Of a stretch of DNA of 64,000 bases, positions 55,452-64,000 are shown in pieces. The stretch's first letter is position 1, and every line of letters begins with the position of its first letter. Origin of the DNA: Devosia neptuniae. GTDB lineage: Bacteria; Pseudomonadota; Alphaproteobacteria; Rhizobiales; Devosiaceae. The notes under the pieces were generated by a model. It worked only from the letters and a program-made list of their open reading frames with translations, was not told where the DNA came from and ran no database searches. Both the position numbers and the translations under genes were made by a program. Location of the stretch: positions 3,530,501 through 3,594,500 of the forward strand of contig NZ_CP104965.1 of NCBI RefSeq assembly GCF_025452235.1. The letters run 5' to 3'.

Positions 55452-55490
55452 AAAAAGATTGAGCCGCGGCGCTACCGCCCCGCGGCTCAA
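55452..55490 (-). terminator. intrinsic terminator after bamA
   Basis: On the minus strand an 11-bp perfect stem (arms 55480-55490 and 55459-55469, 10-nt loop) is followed by TCTTTTT, ending 23 bases beyond the bamA stop and 11 bases before the lpxD start. It should attenuate read-through from bamA into the lipid A genes. Confidence 0.8.
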
Positions 55491-55513
55491 TAACTGAGTC
55501 ACTGCACTTTAGC

Positions 55514-57640
55514 CTACAGCAGAGTCTGCAGGGTCAGCTGGAACAGCTGGGTGCGGTCGTCGGTCGACTTGTTCAGCACGTGGGCGAAGTCGCCACGCAG
55601 CGGGCCGAACGGCGAGTCCCAGATCAGCGAGGCGCCGATCGAAGTCCGCCACGGCGAGTCAATGCTCTCCGGATCAACCGCATTGCCATTCGTATTCGGC
55701 AGGCTGCCATCATCGATCCAGGCAGCATCAGCCCAGATTGCACCCGACAGACCATAGGTCTCCGGCAGAACCGGGATCGGGAACTGGATTTCAGCAGACA
55801 GGCCAGCATACATGGTGGCGCCCAGATACTGGTCACCCACAATACGCGGACCCAGGCCACGGCTTTCAAAGCCACGGATCAGTTGCGAACCAGGCAGGAA
55901 AGCTTCGACGACATTGACGCCATTGTCGCTGAAGTCGTTGATCACGCCAGCCTGGCCCCTGACGCTGGCAACGATGCCGCTGTCGTCAAGCAGAGGCACG
56001 AAGTAGCGGGCACGAGCTTCGCTCTTCAGCAGGTTGTGATCCCAGCCGATATATTGCTGAGTAAAGGTCGCATAGAGACCGCTCGTCGGCTTCTTGGTGT
56101 CGTCCAGGCCATTCCAGGTCAGCGTGTAGCCAACGAATGCCTTGTAGAACTCATCGCCATCATTGAGCAGCAGCGACTTATAGGTACCGTCCGTATCGGA
56201 GATCAGCTTGCGCTCGGCACCAGCGAACACCGTCGCCGACAGGTCGCCCATGATCGGCATGCTGGCACGCAGCTGGCCGCCGGTCGCCTGGACGCCATAA
56301 TAGTTCCGCGAGGATTCGTCGGTGATGCGGTGATACGCATCCACGCCGGCAGCAACCTTGAGGCCCATGAAGCGAGGTTCGGTGAACGAGAAGTCGAAGG
56401 TACGACCCGATTCCGACGCGCCGATTGCAGCGCGCAGATACTGGCCACGACCCAGGAAGTTGCGTTCTGTCAGCGAGATTTCGCCCAGAATGCCTTCCGA
56501 AGTCGAGTAACCGGCCGTCGCGCCATACTCACCCGTCGACTGTTCGGTCACGGCAATGTTCAGCACGACCTTGTCGGCGGCAGAGCCAGGAGCGGTCGAG
56601 AGCTGCACGGCGGAGAAGAAGCCGAGCGCTTCGATATTCTTGCGGCCACGGATCACCATGGAACGGTTGAAGGGGTCGCCTTCACCGAATTCCAGTTCGC
56701 GACGGATCACGAAGTCGCGGGTCTTGGTGTTGCCGGTGATGTTGATGCGCTCGACATAGATGCGAGCACCCTCATCCACCAGATAGGTGACATTGAAGCG
56801 GCCATTAGTGACATCACGATCGAGACGAGCACGGACGTCGGCAAAGGCATAGCCCTGCGAGGTGGCCTCGTAGGACATGTCCTCGATGGTCTTCTGCAGA
56901 TCGGTAACCGAGTAGCCGCCACCCTCACGGGTATCGACCGAACCGGTCAGCGCATTGGTGTTGAGGCCATCGATGCTGGTCTCGATGCCGACATTGCCGA
57001 AGGTGTACTTCTGGCCTTCATTGATGGTGAAGTTGATGAAGTAGGCATTGCGCGAGGCATCGAACTCACCGACCGAAGTCACCTGCGTGTCGGGATAGCC
57101 GCGATTAGCGTAATAGAGGCGGATGCGCTCACGGTCGACGGCGAGCTTCTGCTCGTCATAGCTGTCATCCTTGAAAAGCCAGCTCAGGAAGCCGGTTTCC
57201 TTGGTGAGCATCGCGCCCTTGAGATTGCCGGAATTGAACGCATTGTTCCCGGTGAAATTGATTGCAGCGATGCCGGCGCGATCGCCCTCATTGACCACGA
57301 AGGTCACGCGGACGCGGCCATCCGGAATAACTTCGGTGCGCGCCGTAACCGACACGCCGCGGAAGCCATCGCGATCATAGGCCTGACGGATGCTTTCAGT
57401 ATCGGCTGCGAGGCGCTGCTGGGAGAAGATGCCCGAAGTGGACATGTCCACCATGGTGAGCAGCTGCTTGTCGGAGAAACGACGGTTTCCCTCGAACAAT
57501 ACCGAGCCAACAAGCTGTTGTTGCTGGGCGTGAGCAGAGACAACGCCAAGAAGCGGAACACCAGAACCTGCCAGCGGGGCAGCGCCCAGGATTGCCAGCG
57601 CCAAGAAAGCGCCGCGCATCAGCTTGGTGGGGTGGATCAT
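55514..57640 (-). CDS. bamA: outer membrane protein assembly factor BamA
   Basis: The core of the machinery that inserts beta-barrel proteins into the outer membrane. The 708 aa begin with a signal peptide (MIHPTKLMRGAFLALAILG..., cut after AHA/Q near residue 38). Five POTRA domains follow (about 45-400), then the 16-strand barrel with the conserved VRGF-type word (here IRGFESRGLGPR) and a C-terminal strand ending LFQLTLQTLL. The ATG at 57640 has AAGG upstream; a longer frame adds 23 residues ahead of the signal peptide. The standard rseP-bamA-lpxD order is kept. Confidence 0.95.
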   Translation of the reverse strand: MIHPTKLMRGAFLALAILGAAPLAGSGVPLLGVVSAHAQQQQLVGSVLFEGNRRFSDKQLLTMVDMSTSGIFSQQRLAADTESIRQAYDRDGFRGVSVTARTEVIPDGRVRVTFVVNEGDRAGIAAINFTGNNAFNSGNLKGAMLTKETGFLSWLFKDDSYDEQKLAVDRERIRLYYANRGYPDTQVTSVGEFDASRNAYFINFTINEGQKYTFGNVGIETSIDGLNTNALTGSVDTREGGGYSVTDLQKTIEDMSYEATSQGYAFADVRARLDRDVTNGRFNVTYLVDEGARIYVERINITGNTKTRDFVIRRELEFGEGDPFNRSMVIRGRKNIEALGFFSAVQLSTAPGSAADKVVLNIAVTEQSTGEYGATAGYSTSEGILGEISLTERNFLGRGQYLRAAIGASESGRTFDFSFTEPRFMGLKVAAGVDAYHRITDESSRNYYGVQATGGQLRASMPIMGDLSATVFAGAERKLISDTDGTYKSLLLNDGDEFYKAFVGYTLTWNGLDDTKKPTSGLYATFTQQYIGWDHNLLKSEARARYFVPLLDDSGIVASVRGQAGVINDFSDNGVNVVEAFLPGSQLIRGFESRGLGPRIVGDQYLGATMYAGLSAEIQFPIPVLPETYGLSGAIWADAAWIDDGSLPNTNGNAVDPESIDSPWRTSIGASLIWDSPFGPLRGDFAHVLNKSTDDRTQLFQLTLQTLL

Positions 57641-57824
57641 ATTTTTATTGCCTTCTGCGACCAGGCCCAAGGGCTCGCCATGCACAGCGCTCCCCCAAGC
57701 AAACTCCATTACACCGTTTTACCGTCTTTTTAACCAACGGCAAGGCGGAAGCCTCGACGCGGTTAGCAAATGATTGGTGCACTTGTATTCCTGCAACACC
57801 TTGCGAACCAAGGTTAACCAAAGG

Positions 57825-58961
57825 CTAACCCAGAGTTCTCAGATAGGCAAACAGGGTGTCGTTAAAGAGCGTGAACACCATGAGAGCCAGGACCAGGGCA
57901 AACCCGAAACGGAACCCTATTTCCTGAACTTTCATGCTGAGCGGACGCCCTCGCACGGCTTCGACGAGATAGTACAATAAGTGCCCGCCGTCGAGCATAG
58001 GTACGGGTAAAAGGTTGAAGATTCCGATATTAAGCGACAACAAGGCTGTCAGATTGATCAGCGCGATGATGCCGAGCGTCGCCACTTCCCCGGAAACCTT
58101 GGCGACTTTGACCGGGCCACCCAATTGTTCGACATCGCCGCGGCCGACGAAAAAATCGCCTAGGAAGGCGCCGGTGCGCTGCACGATGAAGCGAATTTCT
58201 TCCACCGTCATGCCAATCGCCTCGATTGGACCGGGCCGATAGAGGCTCACATCGGCCTGATCGACATTCCGACTCACCCCGATGCGGCCGATCCGCTGGT
58301 TGTTCCCGAAGCGATCCTGCACCTCGACGGCTTCGGGCGTCAGCTCAATGGTCTGGTCCGCACCACCACGCTCGACGACGATGCTGACTGGCCGCTGCGG
58401 TGCGGTGGCGATAAAGCGCTGGAAATCATCGAAGCCATGCACGGCATAGCCGTCGACCGACACGACAGTGTCACCCGCTTCCAGCCCCGCCGCCTCGGCA
58501 ACCGAGGCCGCCACTACTTCCCCGATCACCGGGGGAATGGTGTAGCGGCCATAGCCGAGCAGCAGGACGTAGAGAATGACAAAGGTGAGGATGACGTTGG
58601 CGATGGGGCCGGCAGCCACTACGGCGATGCGCTGCCACACATTCTTGTTGGCGAACAGCCGCGGCGCGAGTTCGGGATCAACGTTGGCCAGCGCCTCATT
58701 GTCCGGCACGCTGGCAGCATTCATATCCCCGACGAACCGCACGTAACCGCCGAGCGGAATTGCGGAAATCCGCCAGCGCGTGCCGTGCTTGTCGTCCCAG
58801 CCGATCAGTTCCGGGCCGAAGCCGACGGAAAAGGTCTGGATCGCCACCCCATTCCAGCGCGCCACCAGGTAATGCCCCATCTCGTGCACGAACACGATGA
58901 CGGTGAGCACCGCCAGGAACGGAATGACGTAGGAAAGCAACCAGAAGGCGAAGTCGAACAT
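57825..58961 (-). CDS. rseP: RIP metalloprotease RseP
   Basis: A site-2 intramembrane zinc protease that releases envelope-stress sigma factors or clears signal peptides. The 378 aa start at the ATG at 58961, with an AAGGA site. Zinc ligands His26 and His30 with Glu27 lie in FVHEMGHYLVARW. One PDZ domain is present (about 120-210, EAAGLEAGDTVVSVDG), whereas the E. coli protein has two. The third ligand is in NLLPVPMLDGGHLLYYL, and membrane helices lie at both ends. It is in the cdsA-rseP-bamA series. Confidence 0.94.
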   Translation of the reverse strand: MFDFAFWLLSYVIPFLAVLTVIVFVHEMGHYLVARWNGVAIQTFSVGFGPELIGWDDKHGTRWRISAIPLGGYVRFVGDMNAASVPDNEALANVDPELAPRLFANKNVWQRIAVVAAGPIANVILTFVILYVLLLGYGRYTIPPVIGEVVAASVAEAAGLEAGDTVVSVDGYAVHGFDDFQRFIATAPQRPVSIVVERGGADQTIELTPEAVEVQDRFGNNQRIGRIGVSRNVDQADVSLYRPGPIEAIGMTVEEIRFIVQRTGAFLGDFFVGRGDVEQLGGPVKVAKVSGEVATLGIIALINLTALLSLNIGIFNLLPVPMLDGGHLLYYLVEAVRGRPLSMKVQEIGFRFGFALVLALMVFTLFNDTLFAYLRTLG

Positions 58962-59001
58962 GTCGTTCCTTATCGATCCGGCCACCTTGGCGGCCGGGTC
59001 A

Positions 59002-59862
59002 TCACCAGTAGAGCAGGCCCTGGGCCACGGCGTCAAAGCCGCCATGCAGGCCGCCCACGATCAAAACCAGCAAGACGCCAAATGTGAGGCTATCGAGCCG
59101 GTCCATCAGGCCGCCATGACCCGGAATAATATCGCCGCTGTCCTTGATGCGGAAATGACGTTTGATTGCGCTTTCGCCCAGATCGCCCAACTGCCCAAGA
59201 ACGCTGATCGAGGCCGACAGCACGAGGCCGATCCACCATGGGGAATCCGTGATGATAATCCATAGCAACAGCCCTGCCCCGGTTCCGAGCGCTAATCCAC
59301 CGAGTGCGCCCGACCAGGTCTTGGACGGCGAGATATCGGGCGCGAGCTTTTCCCCACCGATCTGCCGGCCAGTAAAAAAGGCTGCAGAATCAGTCATCCA
59401 CACCACCGTGCCGAGGTAAAGCCCGGCCCAGACGCCGTGGATCGTGGTGCCCCGCATCATCAGGGCGGCAATGATGATGGCGCCGAAAATCACCAGCCCA
59501 AGTACACGCCACCAGATCCCTTCGCCGCGCATTGCCAACGCGACGACACAGGCCACGGCGATGACGGACATGCTGCCCAGCGGCCCGAATAGCGGGAAAA
59601 CCACCCCGGACAGCGCCACCAGCCCGATCAGCGCCATGCCGCCGGGCGTCAGTGGCGCCCGCGACACCATGGTTTCCCATTCGCGATAGACGCCGCCAAA
59701 TACCCCGCCGACCACGGCCGAAAACACATAGCCGCCCAGATAAAGCGCGGTGGCGGTCAAGGCAATCAGAACGGCAGCGGAGGCGAGACGCGGCCCGAGA
59801 TCGGACCACAAGCGGCGGCGATTGGCAGAAGGTTCTGACGAGGAATCGCCTGGATTGGTCAA
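59002..59862 (-). CDS. cdsA: phosphatidate cytidylyltransferase
   Basis: Makes CDP-diacylglycerol, the precursor of all phospholipids, in the inner membrane. The 286 aa carry several membrane helices and the C-terminal signature SPSKTWSGALGGLALG...GDLGESAIKRHFRIKDSGDIIPGHGGLMDRLDS (quoted in two parts). I favour the TTG at 59862 as start: it overlaps the uppS stop (TTGA) and has GAGG upstream. The longer frame to 59955 lies inside uppS and adds Arg-rich sequence with no family match. Confidence 0.93.
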   Translation of the reverse strand: MTNPGDSSSEPSANRRRLWSDLGPRLASAAVLIALTATALYLGGYVFSAVVGGVFGGVYREWETMVSRAPLTPGGMALIGLVALSGVVFPLFGPLGSMSVIAVACVVALAMRGEGIWWRVLGLVIFGAIIIAALMMRGTTIHGVWAGLYLGTVVWMTDSAAFFTGRQIGGEKLAPDISPSKTWSGALGGLALGTGAGLLLWIIITDSPWWIGLVLSASISVLGQLGDLGESAIKRHFRIKDSGDIIPGHGGLMDRLDSLTFGVLLVLIVGGLHGGFDAVAQGLLYW

Positions 59863-60620
59863 GGTGATGCCGCCTCGATACCGCCGAACCGCCTGACGCG
59901 CTGGGAGAAAATCTCCAGCACACGAAGGAATGTGGCCTCGTCGAAATCGGGCCAATACTCATCCACGAAGACGAATTCCGAATAGGCTGCCTGCCAGAGC
60001 AGGAAATTGGAAATGCGCTGCTCGCCGCTGGTGCGGACGATCACGTCGGGATGCGGAATGCCGGTTGTATAGAGCGCCGCTTCGATTGTGGCCTCGGTAA
60101 TGTCCGATGGCGCCAGCCGGCCGGCTGCGACTTCGGCAGCAATCCGCCGTGTCGCGTCGACGATTTCGGCCTTGCCGCCATAGTTGAAGGCGACGATCAA
60201 CACGAGGCCGGTATTGGCCGCCGTCTTGGCCTCGACATCGTCGATCAGCCGGATCAGGGAGGGCTCGAGCCCGTCGCGCGAGCCGATGATGCGTACCTGC
60301 ACATTGTTGCGGATCAGCCGCTGCAAATCCGATGCAACAAAGCGGCGCAACAGATTGAAGATGAAAACAATCTCATCCTTGGGTCGCGTCCAGTTTTCCG
60401 ACGAGAAACTGAACACGGTGAGGTTTGCCACGCCGTAATTGATGCACAGCTCGACGAGATTGCGCAGCGCCTTGACGCCCTCGATATGCCCCTCGGTGCG
60501 GCGCTTGCCGCGCGCTTTCGCCCAGCGGCCATTGCCGTCCATGATCACGCCGATATGCGCCGGAATGCGCAGCGACGCAGGCGGAGCGAGTTCGGCAATG
60601 CTGGCGGGGTCGATGGACAT
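59859..60620 (-). CDS. uppS: isoprenyl transferase (undecaprenyl diphosphate synthase)
   Basis: A cis-prenyltransferase that builds undecaprenyl diphosphate, the lipid carrier for peptidoglycan. The 253 aa include the catalytic Asp in HIGVIMDGNGRWAKARGKRR, NLTVFSFSSENWTRP, and the diphosphate-binding end PDVIVRTSGEQRISNFLLWQ. The start at 60620 is followed by a Pro/Ala-rich N-terminus. It follows frr with a 30-base gap, as in most relatives. Confidence 0.95.
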   Translation of the reverse strand: MSIDPASIAELAPPASLRIPAHIGVIMDGNGRWAKARGKRRTEGHIEGVKALRNLVELCINYGVANLTVFSFSSENWTRPKDEIVFIFNLLRRFVASDLQRLIRNNVQVRIIGSRDGLEPSLIRLIDDVEAKTAANTGLVLIVAFNYGGKAEIVDATRRIAAEVAAGRLAPSDITEATIEAALYTTGIPHPDVIVRTSGEQRISNFLLWQAAYSEFVFVDEYWPDFDEATFLRVLEIFSQRVRRFGGIEAASP

Positions 60621-60650
60621 CCACGCTCTCCTGGCGCAGTGGGCGCAAGC

Positions 60651-61212
60651 TTAGACCTGCATGATTTCCTGTTCCTTGGCAGCGACGACACTATCGATTT
60701 CGGCCACGGCCGCATCGGTCGCCTTCTGCACCAGGTCGGACTGCACACGGGCATCGTCCTGGCTCATATCGCCGTCTTTTTCGGCCTTTTTGAGAATGTC
60801 CATGCCATCGCGGCGGATATGGCGCACTGCAACGCGGGCCTGTTCGGCATAATTGTGGGCAACCTTGGTCAGGTCGCGCCGGCGCTCTTCATTGAGTTCG
60901 GGCAGCGGCACGCGGATAATCTGCCCCTCCCCCATCGGGTTGAGCCCCAGGCCGCTATCGCGGATCGCTTTTTCGACGGCGTTGGCCATGGAGCGATCCC
61001 ACACCTGCACGCTGAGCATGCGCGGCTCCGGCACCGTCACGGTAGCCACCTGGTTGAGCGGCATGCGCGAACCATAGGCTTCCACCGTTACCGGCTCCAG
61101 CAGGCCTCGCGCTGGCGCGGCCCGTGCGCAGTCCGGCCAATTCCTCGCGCAGCGAGGTAATGGATTTCTGCATGCGATTTTTGAGTTCGCTCAGGTCGTA
61201 GCTGACGGCCAT
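60651..61212 (-). pseudogene. frr: ribosome recycling factor, frame broken by one extra base
   Basis: RRF frees ribosomes after termination and is essential in bacteria. From the ATG at 61212 the frame reads correctly for about 35 residues ([18 protein letters not shown] ... LRTGRASAR) and then degenerates. The remainder ([20 protein letters not shown] to [10 protein letters not shown]) is perfect RRF in the next frame to 60651. Removing one G of the pair at 61103-61104 restores the expected [12 protein letters not shown] and a 186-aa protein, the family length. Since the gene is essential and otherwise intact, a sequencing or assembly error is the likeliest cause. Programmed frameshifting is not known for frr. 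Confidence 0.93.
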
Positions 61213-61230
61213 GGCTAAAGTCCTTCTCGT

Positions 61231-61950
61231 CTAGTTCGATGCGCTGACCAGGGTGCTGCGGGTCTTGCCGGCAAGCACACCGGTCAGCCCGCCCGGATCG
61301 TCGAGCGCATATACGATTATCGGCATGGAATTGTCGCGGGCAAGCGCGAAAGCCGCCGTATCCATAACCTTGAGGTTTTTCCCGATGACTTCGTCATAGC
61401 TGACGGTGTCATAGCGGCGCGCGTCGGGGTTCTTCATCGGGTCTTCGGTATAGACCCCGTCGACCTTGGTGCCCTTGAGCACGACATCGCATTCGAGTTC
61501 GATGGCGCGCAACGTCGACGCGGTGTCAGTCGTAAAGAATGGGTTGCCGATACCGCCACCCAGCACCACCACAAAACCATCTTCGAGCGCCGATTTGGCG
61601 GCGCGAGCGGTAAAGGTGTCGGCCACATTGGGCATCGTCACGGCGCTGAACGCCTTGGATTTAATGCCCTGGCGGGAAATCGCATTGGACAGCGCCAGCG
61701 CGTTGATCATGGTGCCGAGCATACCCATAAGGTCGGCGGTAACGCGATCGGTGCCATCAGCAGCGCCCGCCATGCCGCGGAAGATATTGCCGCCGCCCAC
61801 CACGACACCGATCTGCACGCCTGTATTGGCGACATCGGCGATCTGCTTGGCGATGGCCTGCAAAAAGGGTGGTTCGATACCGAAGGAATTATCCCCCGCC
61901 AGCGCTTCGCCCGAGACCTTGAGCAGAATGCGTTTGTAGGCAGGCGCCAT
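61231..61950 (-). CDS. pyrH: UMP kinase
   Basis: Phosphorylates UMP to UDP. A 239-aa amino-acid-kinase-fold hexamer subunit: YKRILLKVSGEALAG at the N-terminus, GVVVGGGNIFRG, DLMGMLGTMINALAL, the nucleotide-binding GGGIGNPFFTTDT and VLKGTKVDGVYTEDP. It is normal in length and order (tsf-pyrH-frr). The gap of 199 bases to tsf holds a terminator hairpin and presumably the pyrH promoter. Confidence 0.96.
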   Translation of the reverse strand: MAPAYKRILLKVSGEALAGDNSFGIEPPFLQAIAKQIADVANTGVQIGVVVGGGNIFRGMAGAADGTDRVTADLMGMLGTMINALALSNAISRQGIKSKAFSAVTMPNVADTFTARAAKSALEDGFVVVLGGGIGNPFFTTDTASTLRAIELECDVVLKGTKVDGVYTEDPMKNPDARRYDTVSYDEVIGKNLKVMDTAAFALARDNSMPIIVYALDDPGGLTGVLAGKTRSTLVSASN

Positions 61951-62116
61951 CGGCGAACCCCTTCAAGAAAAATTGTTTTGGGGCACCGAATCCGGCGGCA
62001 CCCGCGCGACACTAGGCAATCGTGCTGCCAAGGGGAAGCACTGAACCTGTGCAAATTGTAGCTAGGCGAGGTTTCTGCGCTCAATCCCCGGCCAAATCAT
62101 GGCCAGACGGAGAGCA

Positions 62117-62142
62117 GCGGACGGGCCCGAAGGCCCATCCGC
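62117..62142 (-). terminator. C(UUCG)G hairpin after tsf
   Basis: On the minus strand an 11-bp stem (one G-T pair) closes a classical C-TTCG-G tetraloop, eight bases after the tsf stop codon. The T tract is poor, so it may act mainly as a message-stabilising 3' structure. Confidence 0.65.
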
Positions 62143-62149
62143 AAGTGGC

Positions 62150-63076
62150 TTACTTGACGCCGGCAGTAGCGGCGACTTCGGCGGCAAAGTCGGTCTCGAC
62201 CTTCTCGATGCCTTCGCCCAGTGCGAAACGCACGAACTTGGTCAGCTTGATCGGAGCGCCGACATCCTTCTCGGCGTTCTTGAGCACGTCGGCGACCTTG
62301 GTTTCGCCATCGACGACGAACACCTGCGACAGCAAGGTGACTTCCTCGAAATACTTGCGCATGCGGCCTTCGACCATCTTTTCAGCGATCTCGGCGGACT
62401 TGCCCGATTCCTTGACCTGCTCAAGAATGATGGCGCGCTCGCGAGCGACCACATCCTGGTCCAGTTCTTCGGGGGCAATGGCCTGCGGCTGGGCGGCAGC
62501 AATGTGCATGGCGAGCTGCTTGCCGAGAGCCGACAGGGCAGCCTTGTCACCGGTCGACTCGAGAGCCACCAGGATGGCGATCTTGCCGAGACCCGGCTTG
62601 ACCGCGTTATGCACATAGCTTTCCACCACGCCGTCCGTGACCGAAACGGTCTGGGTACGGCGCAGGTTCATGTTCTCGCCGATCTTGGCGATGGCTTCGG
62701 TCAATTCGGCCGAAACCGAATGGCCCGAACCGGGGAACGGCATTTCGCCGAGCTTGACCACGTCGCCATCGGCGTCGAGCGCCAGCTTGGCAACATTGCT
62801 CACGATCGACTGGAACTGCTGGTTGAGCGCAACGAAGTCGGTCTCGGAATTGACTTCGACGGCAGCCGCGGTGGTGCCATTGGTGGCGACGCCAACCAGA
62901 CCTTCGGCGGCAACGCGGTCAGCCTTCTTGGCAGCCTTGGCCAGGCCGCGCGTGCGCAGCCAATCGACTGCTGCTTCCATGTCGCCATTGGTTTCGGCCA
63001 GGGCCTTCTTGCAGTCCATCATGCCGACGCCGGTCGCGTCACGGAGCTGCTTAACCAGTGCTGCTGTGATTTCCAT
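62150..63076 (-). CDS. tsf: translation elongation factor Ts
   Basis: Nucleotide exchange factor for EF-Tu. The 308 aa begin [26 protein letters not shown], the invariant family start, with [11 protein letters not shown] near residue 80 and the dimerisation domain after it. The ATG at 63076 is preceded by AGAGGTG; a 12-residue longer frame is not conserved. It follows rpsB with a short gap that contains a hairpin (63091-63110), the usual rpsB-tsf unit. Confidence 0.96.
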   Translation of the reverse strand: MEITAALVKQLRDATGVGMMDCKKALAETNGDMEAAVDWLRTRGLAKAAKKADRVAAEGLVGVATNGTTAAAVEVNSETDFVALNQQFQSIVSNVAKLALDADGDVVKLGEMPFPGSGHSVSAELTEAIAKIGENMNLRRTQTVSVTDGVVESYVHNAVKPGLGKIAILVALESTGDKAALSALGKQLAMHIAAAQPQAIAPEELDQDVVARERAIILEQVKESGKSAEIAEKMVEGRMRKYFEEVTLLSQVFVVDGETKVADVLKNAEKDVGAPIKLTKFVRFALGEGIEKVETDFAAEVAATAGVK

Positions 63077-63090
63077 GGGTACACCTCTTG

Positions 63091-63110
63091 GCGGCCCCTC
63101 GCGGGGCCGC
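63091..63110 (-). other. hairpin between rpsB and tsf
   Basis: An 8-bp perfect stem (GCGGCCCC at 63091-63098, complement at 63103-63110) with a TCGC loop lies 14 bases before the tsf ATG. With no T tract it is more likely an attenuator or processing site that sets the rpsB:tsf ratio than a full terminator. Confidence 0.55.
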
Positions 63111-63146
63111 ATATTTCAGATCAAAACGAAATCGGATTTAGCCGAC

Positions 63147-63917
63147 TTAGTTGACACTTGCTTCGTCGGCCGGCAGGTCTTCAGCCGGAGCGCGCTCGGA
63201 AGCACCCAGATCCGCGCCGAGAGCCGAGGACGAACGGCCGATGCCGTCGATCGCAGCCTTGGAGACCAGCGACACATAGAGCTCGAGAGCGCGCGACGCG
63301 TCATCATTGCCCGGGATCGGGTAATCGACGGTGTCGGGATCGCAATTGGTGTCGACGATAGCCACGACCGGGATACCCAGACGACGGGCTTCCTTGATCG
63401 CGTTGGATTCCTTGTTGGTGTCGATGACGAACAGCAAGGACGGCAGGTTGCCCATGTCCTTGATACCGCCCAGGTCGCGCTCAAGGCGTTCCTGCTCGCG
63501 GCTCATCATCAGGCGTTCCTTCTTGGTGCGCAGCGCGAGTTCGTCTTCGCTCAGCGACTCGAGTTCGCGCAGACGCGAGATCGAGTTCGAGATGGTCTGC
63601 CAGTTGGTCAGCGTGCCGCCGAGCCAGCGCGAGTTGACATAATACTGAGCCGACTGCTTGGCGGCATCGGCCACCAGGGGAGCGGCCTGGCGCTTGGTGC
63701 CAACGAACAGCACGCGGCCGCCGTCAGCAACGGTGTCCGAGATCAGTTGCAGCGCGCGGCTCAGGGCCGGCACGGTCTGGCTCAGGTCGAGAATGTGGAT
63801 GTCATTGCGAACGCCGAAAATATAGCGCTCCATCTTCGGGTTCCAGCGATGCTTCTGGTGACCAAAGTGAACGCCTGCTTCGAGCAATTGACGCATAGAA
63901 AAATCGGGCAGTGCCAT
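63147..63917 (-). CDS. rpsB: 30S ribosomal protein S2
   Basis: A 256-aa small-subunit protein that begins [21 protein letters not shown] and contains [31 protein letters not shown] and [25 protein letters not shown] (given in part), all S2 signatures. The ATG at 63917 follows an AAGGAG site. It is the first gene of the rpsB-tsf operon. The 83 bases to the window edge hold its leader; I see no clear promoter in that short piece. Confidence 0.97.
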   Translation of the reverse strand: MALPDFSMRQLLEAGVHFGHQKHRWNPKMERYIFGVRNDIHILDLSQTVPALSRALQLISDTVADGGRVLFVGTKRQAAPLVADAAKQSAQYYVNSRWLGGTLTNWQTISNSISRLRELESLSEDELALRTKKERLMMSREQERLERDLGGIKDMGNLPSLLFVIDTNKESNAIKEARRLGIPVVAIVDTNCDPDTVDYPIPGNDDASRALELYVSLVSKAAIDGIGRSSSALGADLGASERAPAEDLPADEASVN

Positions 63918-64000
63918 GATGGCTGCTCCTTGTTTACCGGTTGATGCCTCCACGAAACATTGCGACGGTCTCCCGCCACCGGATGGTTCTTCAGTTTCCC

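Noticed and set aside
55580..57733. A 717-codon open frame on the plus strand opposite bamA
   Set aside because: It mirrors bamA codons in a GC-rich gene and shows no recognisable domain, while the minus-strand protein matches BamA throughout.

Overview
The window is a 64 kb, GC-rich stretch of an alphaproteobacterial chromosome. Three features point to the order Hyphomicrobiales (the rhizobial order), with a Devosia-like genus as my best but unproven guess. These are the gene order trpE..trpG-trpD-trpC-moaC-moeA-lexA, the order comEC/gltX-gltA-lpxB-lpxA-fabZ-lpxD-bamA-rseP-cdsA-uppS-frr-pyrH-tsf-rpsB, and two alphaproteobacterial SOS boxes (GAAC-N7-GAAC and GTTC-N7-GTTC) in front of lexA. 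I saw no tRNA, rRNA, CRISPR array, insertion sequence or prophage.

The left part (1-27.4 kb) is accessory and nutritional. It holds a COG0523 metal chaperone GTPase, two small stress or unknown proteins, and a tripartite tricarboxylate transporter (tctCBA). Divergent from tctCBA is a DctB/DctD-like two-component pair whose sigma-54 regulator is frameshifted. A peptide-type ABC transporter operon ending in a DUF1684 gene follows. A nine-gene minus-strand operon then runs from a LacI repressor through two permeases, a binding protein, two ADP-ribosylglycohydrolase-family enzymes, an ABC ATPase, a CaiB-type CoA transferase and a CitE-type lyase. This operon is the most promising undescribed system here: its pathway cannot be named from known parts, and it carries a matched pair of LacI-type operator palindromes. 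A class-C beta-lactamase-fold serine hydrolase lies divergent from it.

The middle part (27.4-40 kb) is housekeeping: DUF4169, a GNAT acetyltransferase, pyrG, secG and tpiA on the minus strand, then ppiD-like, trpE, trpG, trpD, trpC, moaC, moeA and lexA on the plus strand. The plus-strand genes are tightly packed and mostly translationally coupled.

From 39.9 to 46.8 kb a sugar-acid and galactoside cassette separates lexA from comEC: an IlvD/Edd dehydratase, dgoK, dgoA, an SMP-30 lactonase and a GH42 beta-galactosidase. Together these can take a beta-galactoside to pyruvate and glyceraldehyde-3-phosphate by the De Ley-Doudoroff route, except that a galactose dehydrogenase is not seen.

The right part (46.8-64 kb) carries comEC, gltX and gltA, then the lipid A, outer-membrane and translation cluster on the minus strand. 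No lpxI lies between lpxA and lpxB. The frr frame is broken by one extra base; because frr is essential, this most likely marks a sequence error. Several families of intergenic inverted repeats sit at operon ends and inside two operons (10.45, 14.8-15.1, 18.27 and 34.8-34.96 kb).
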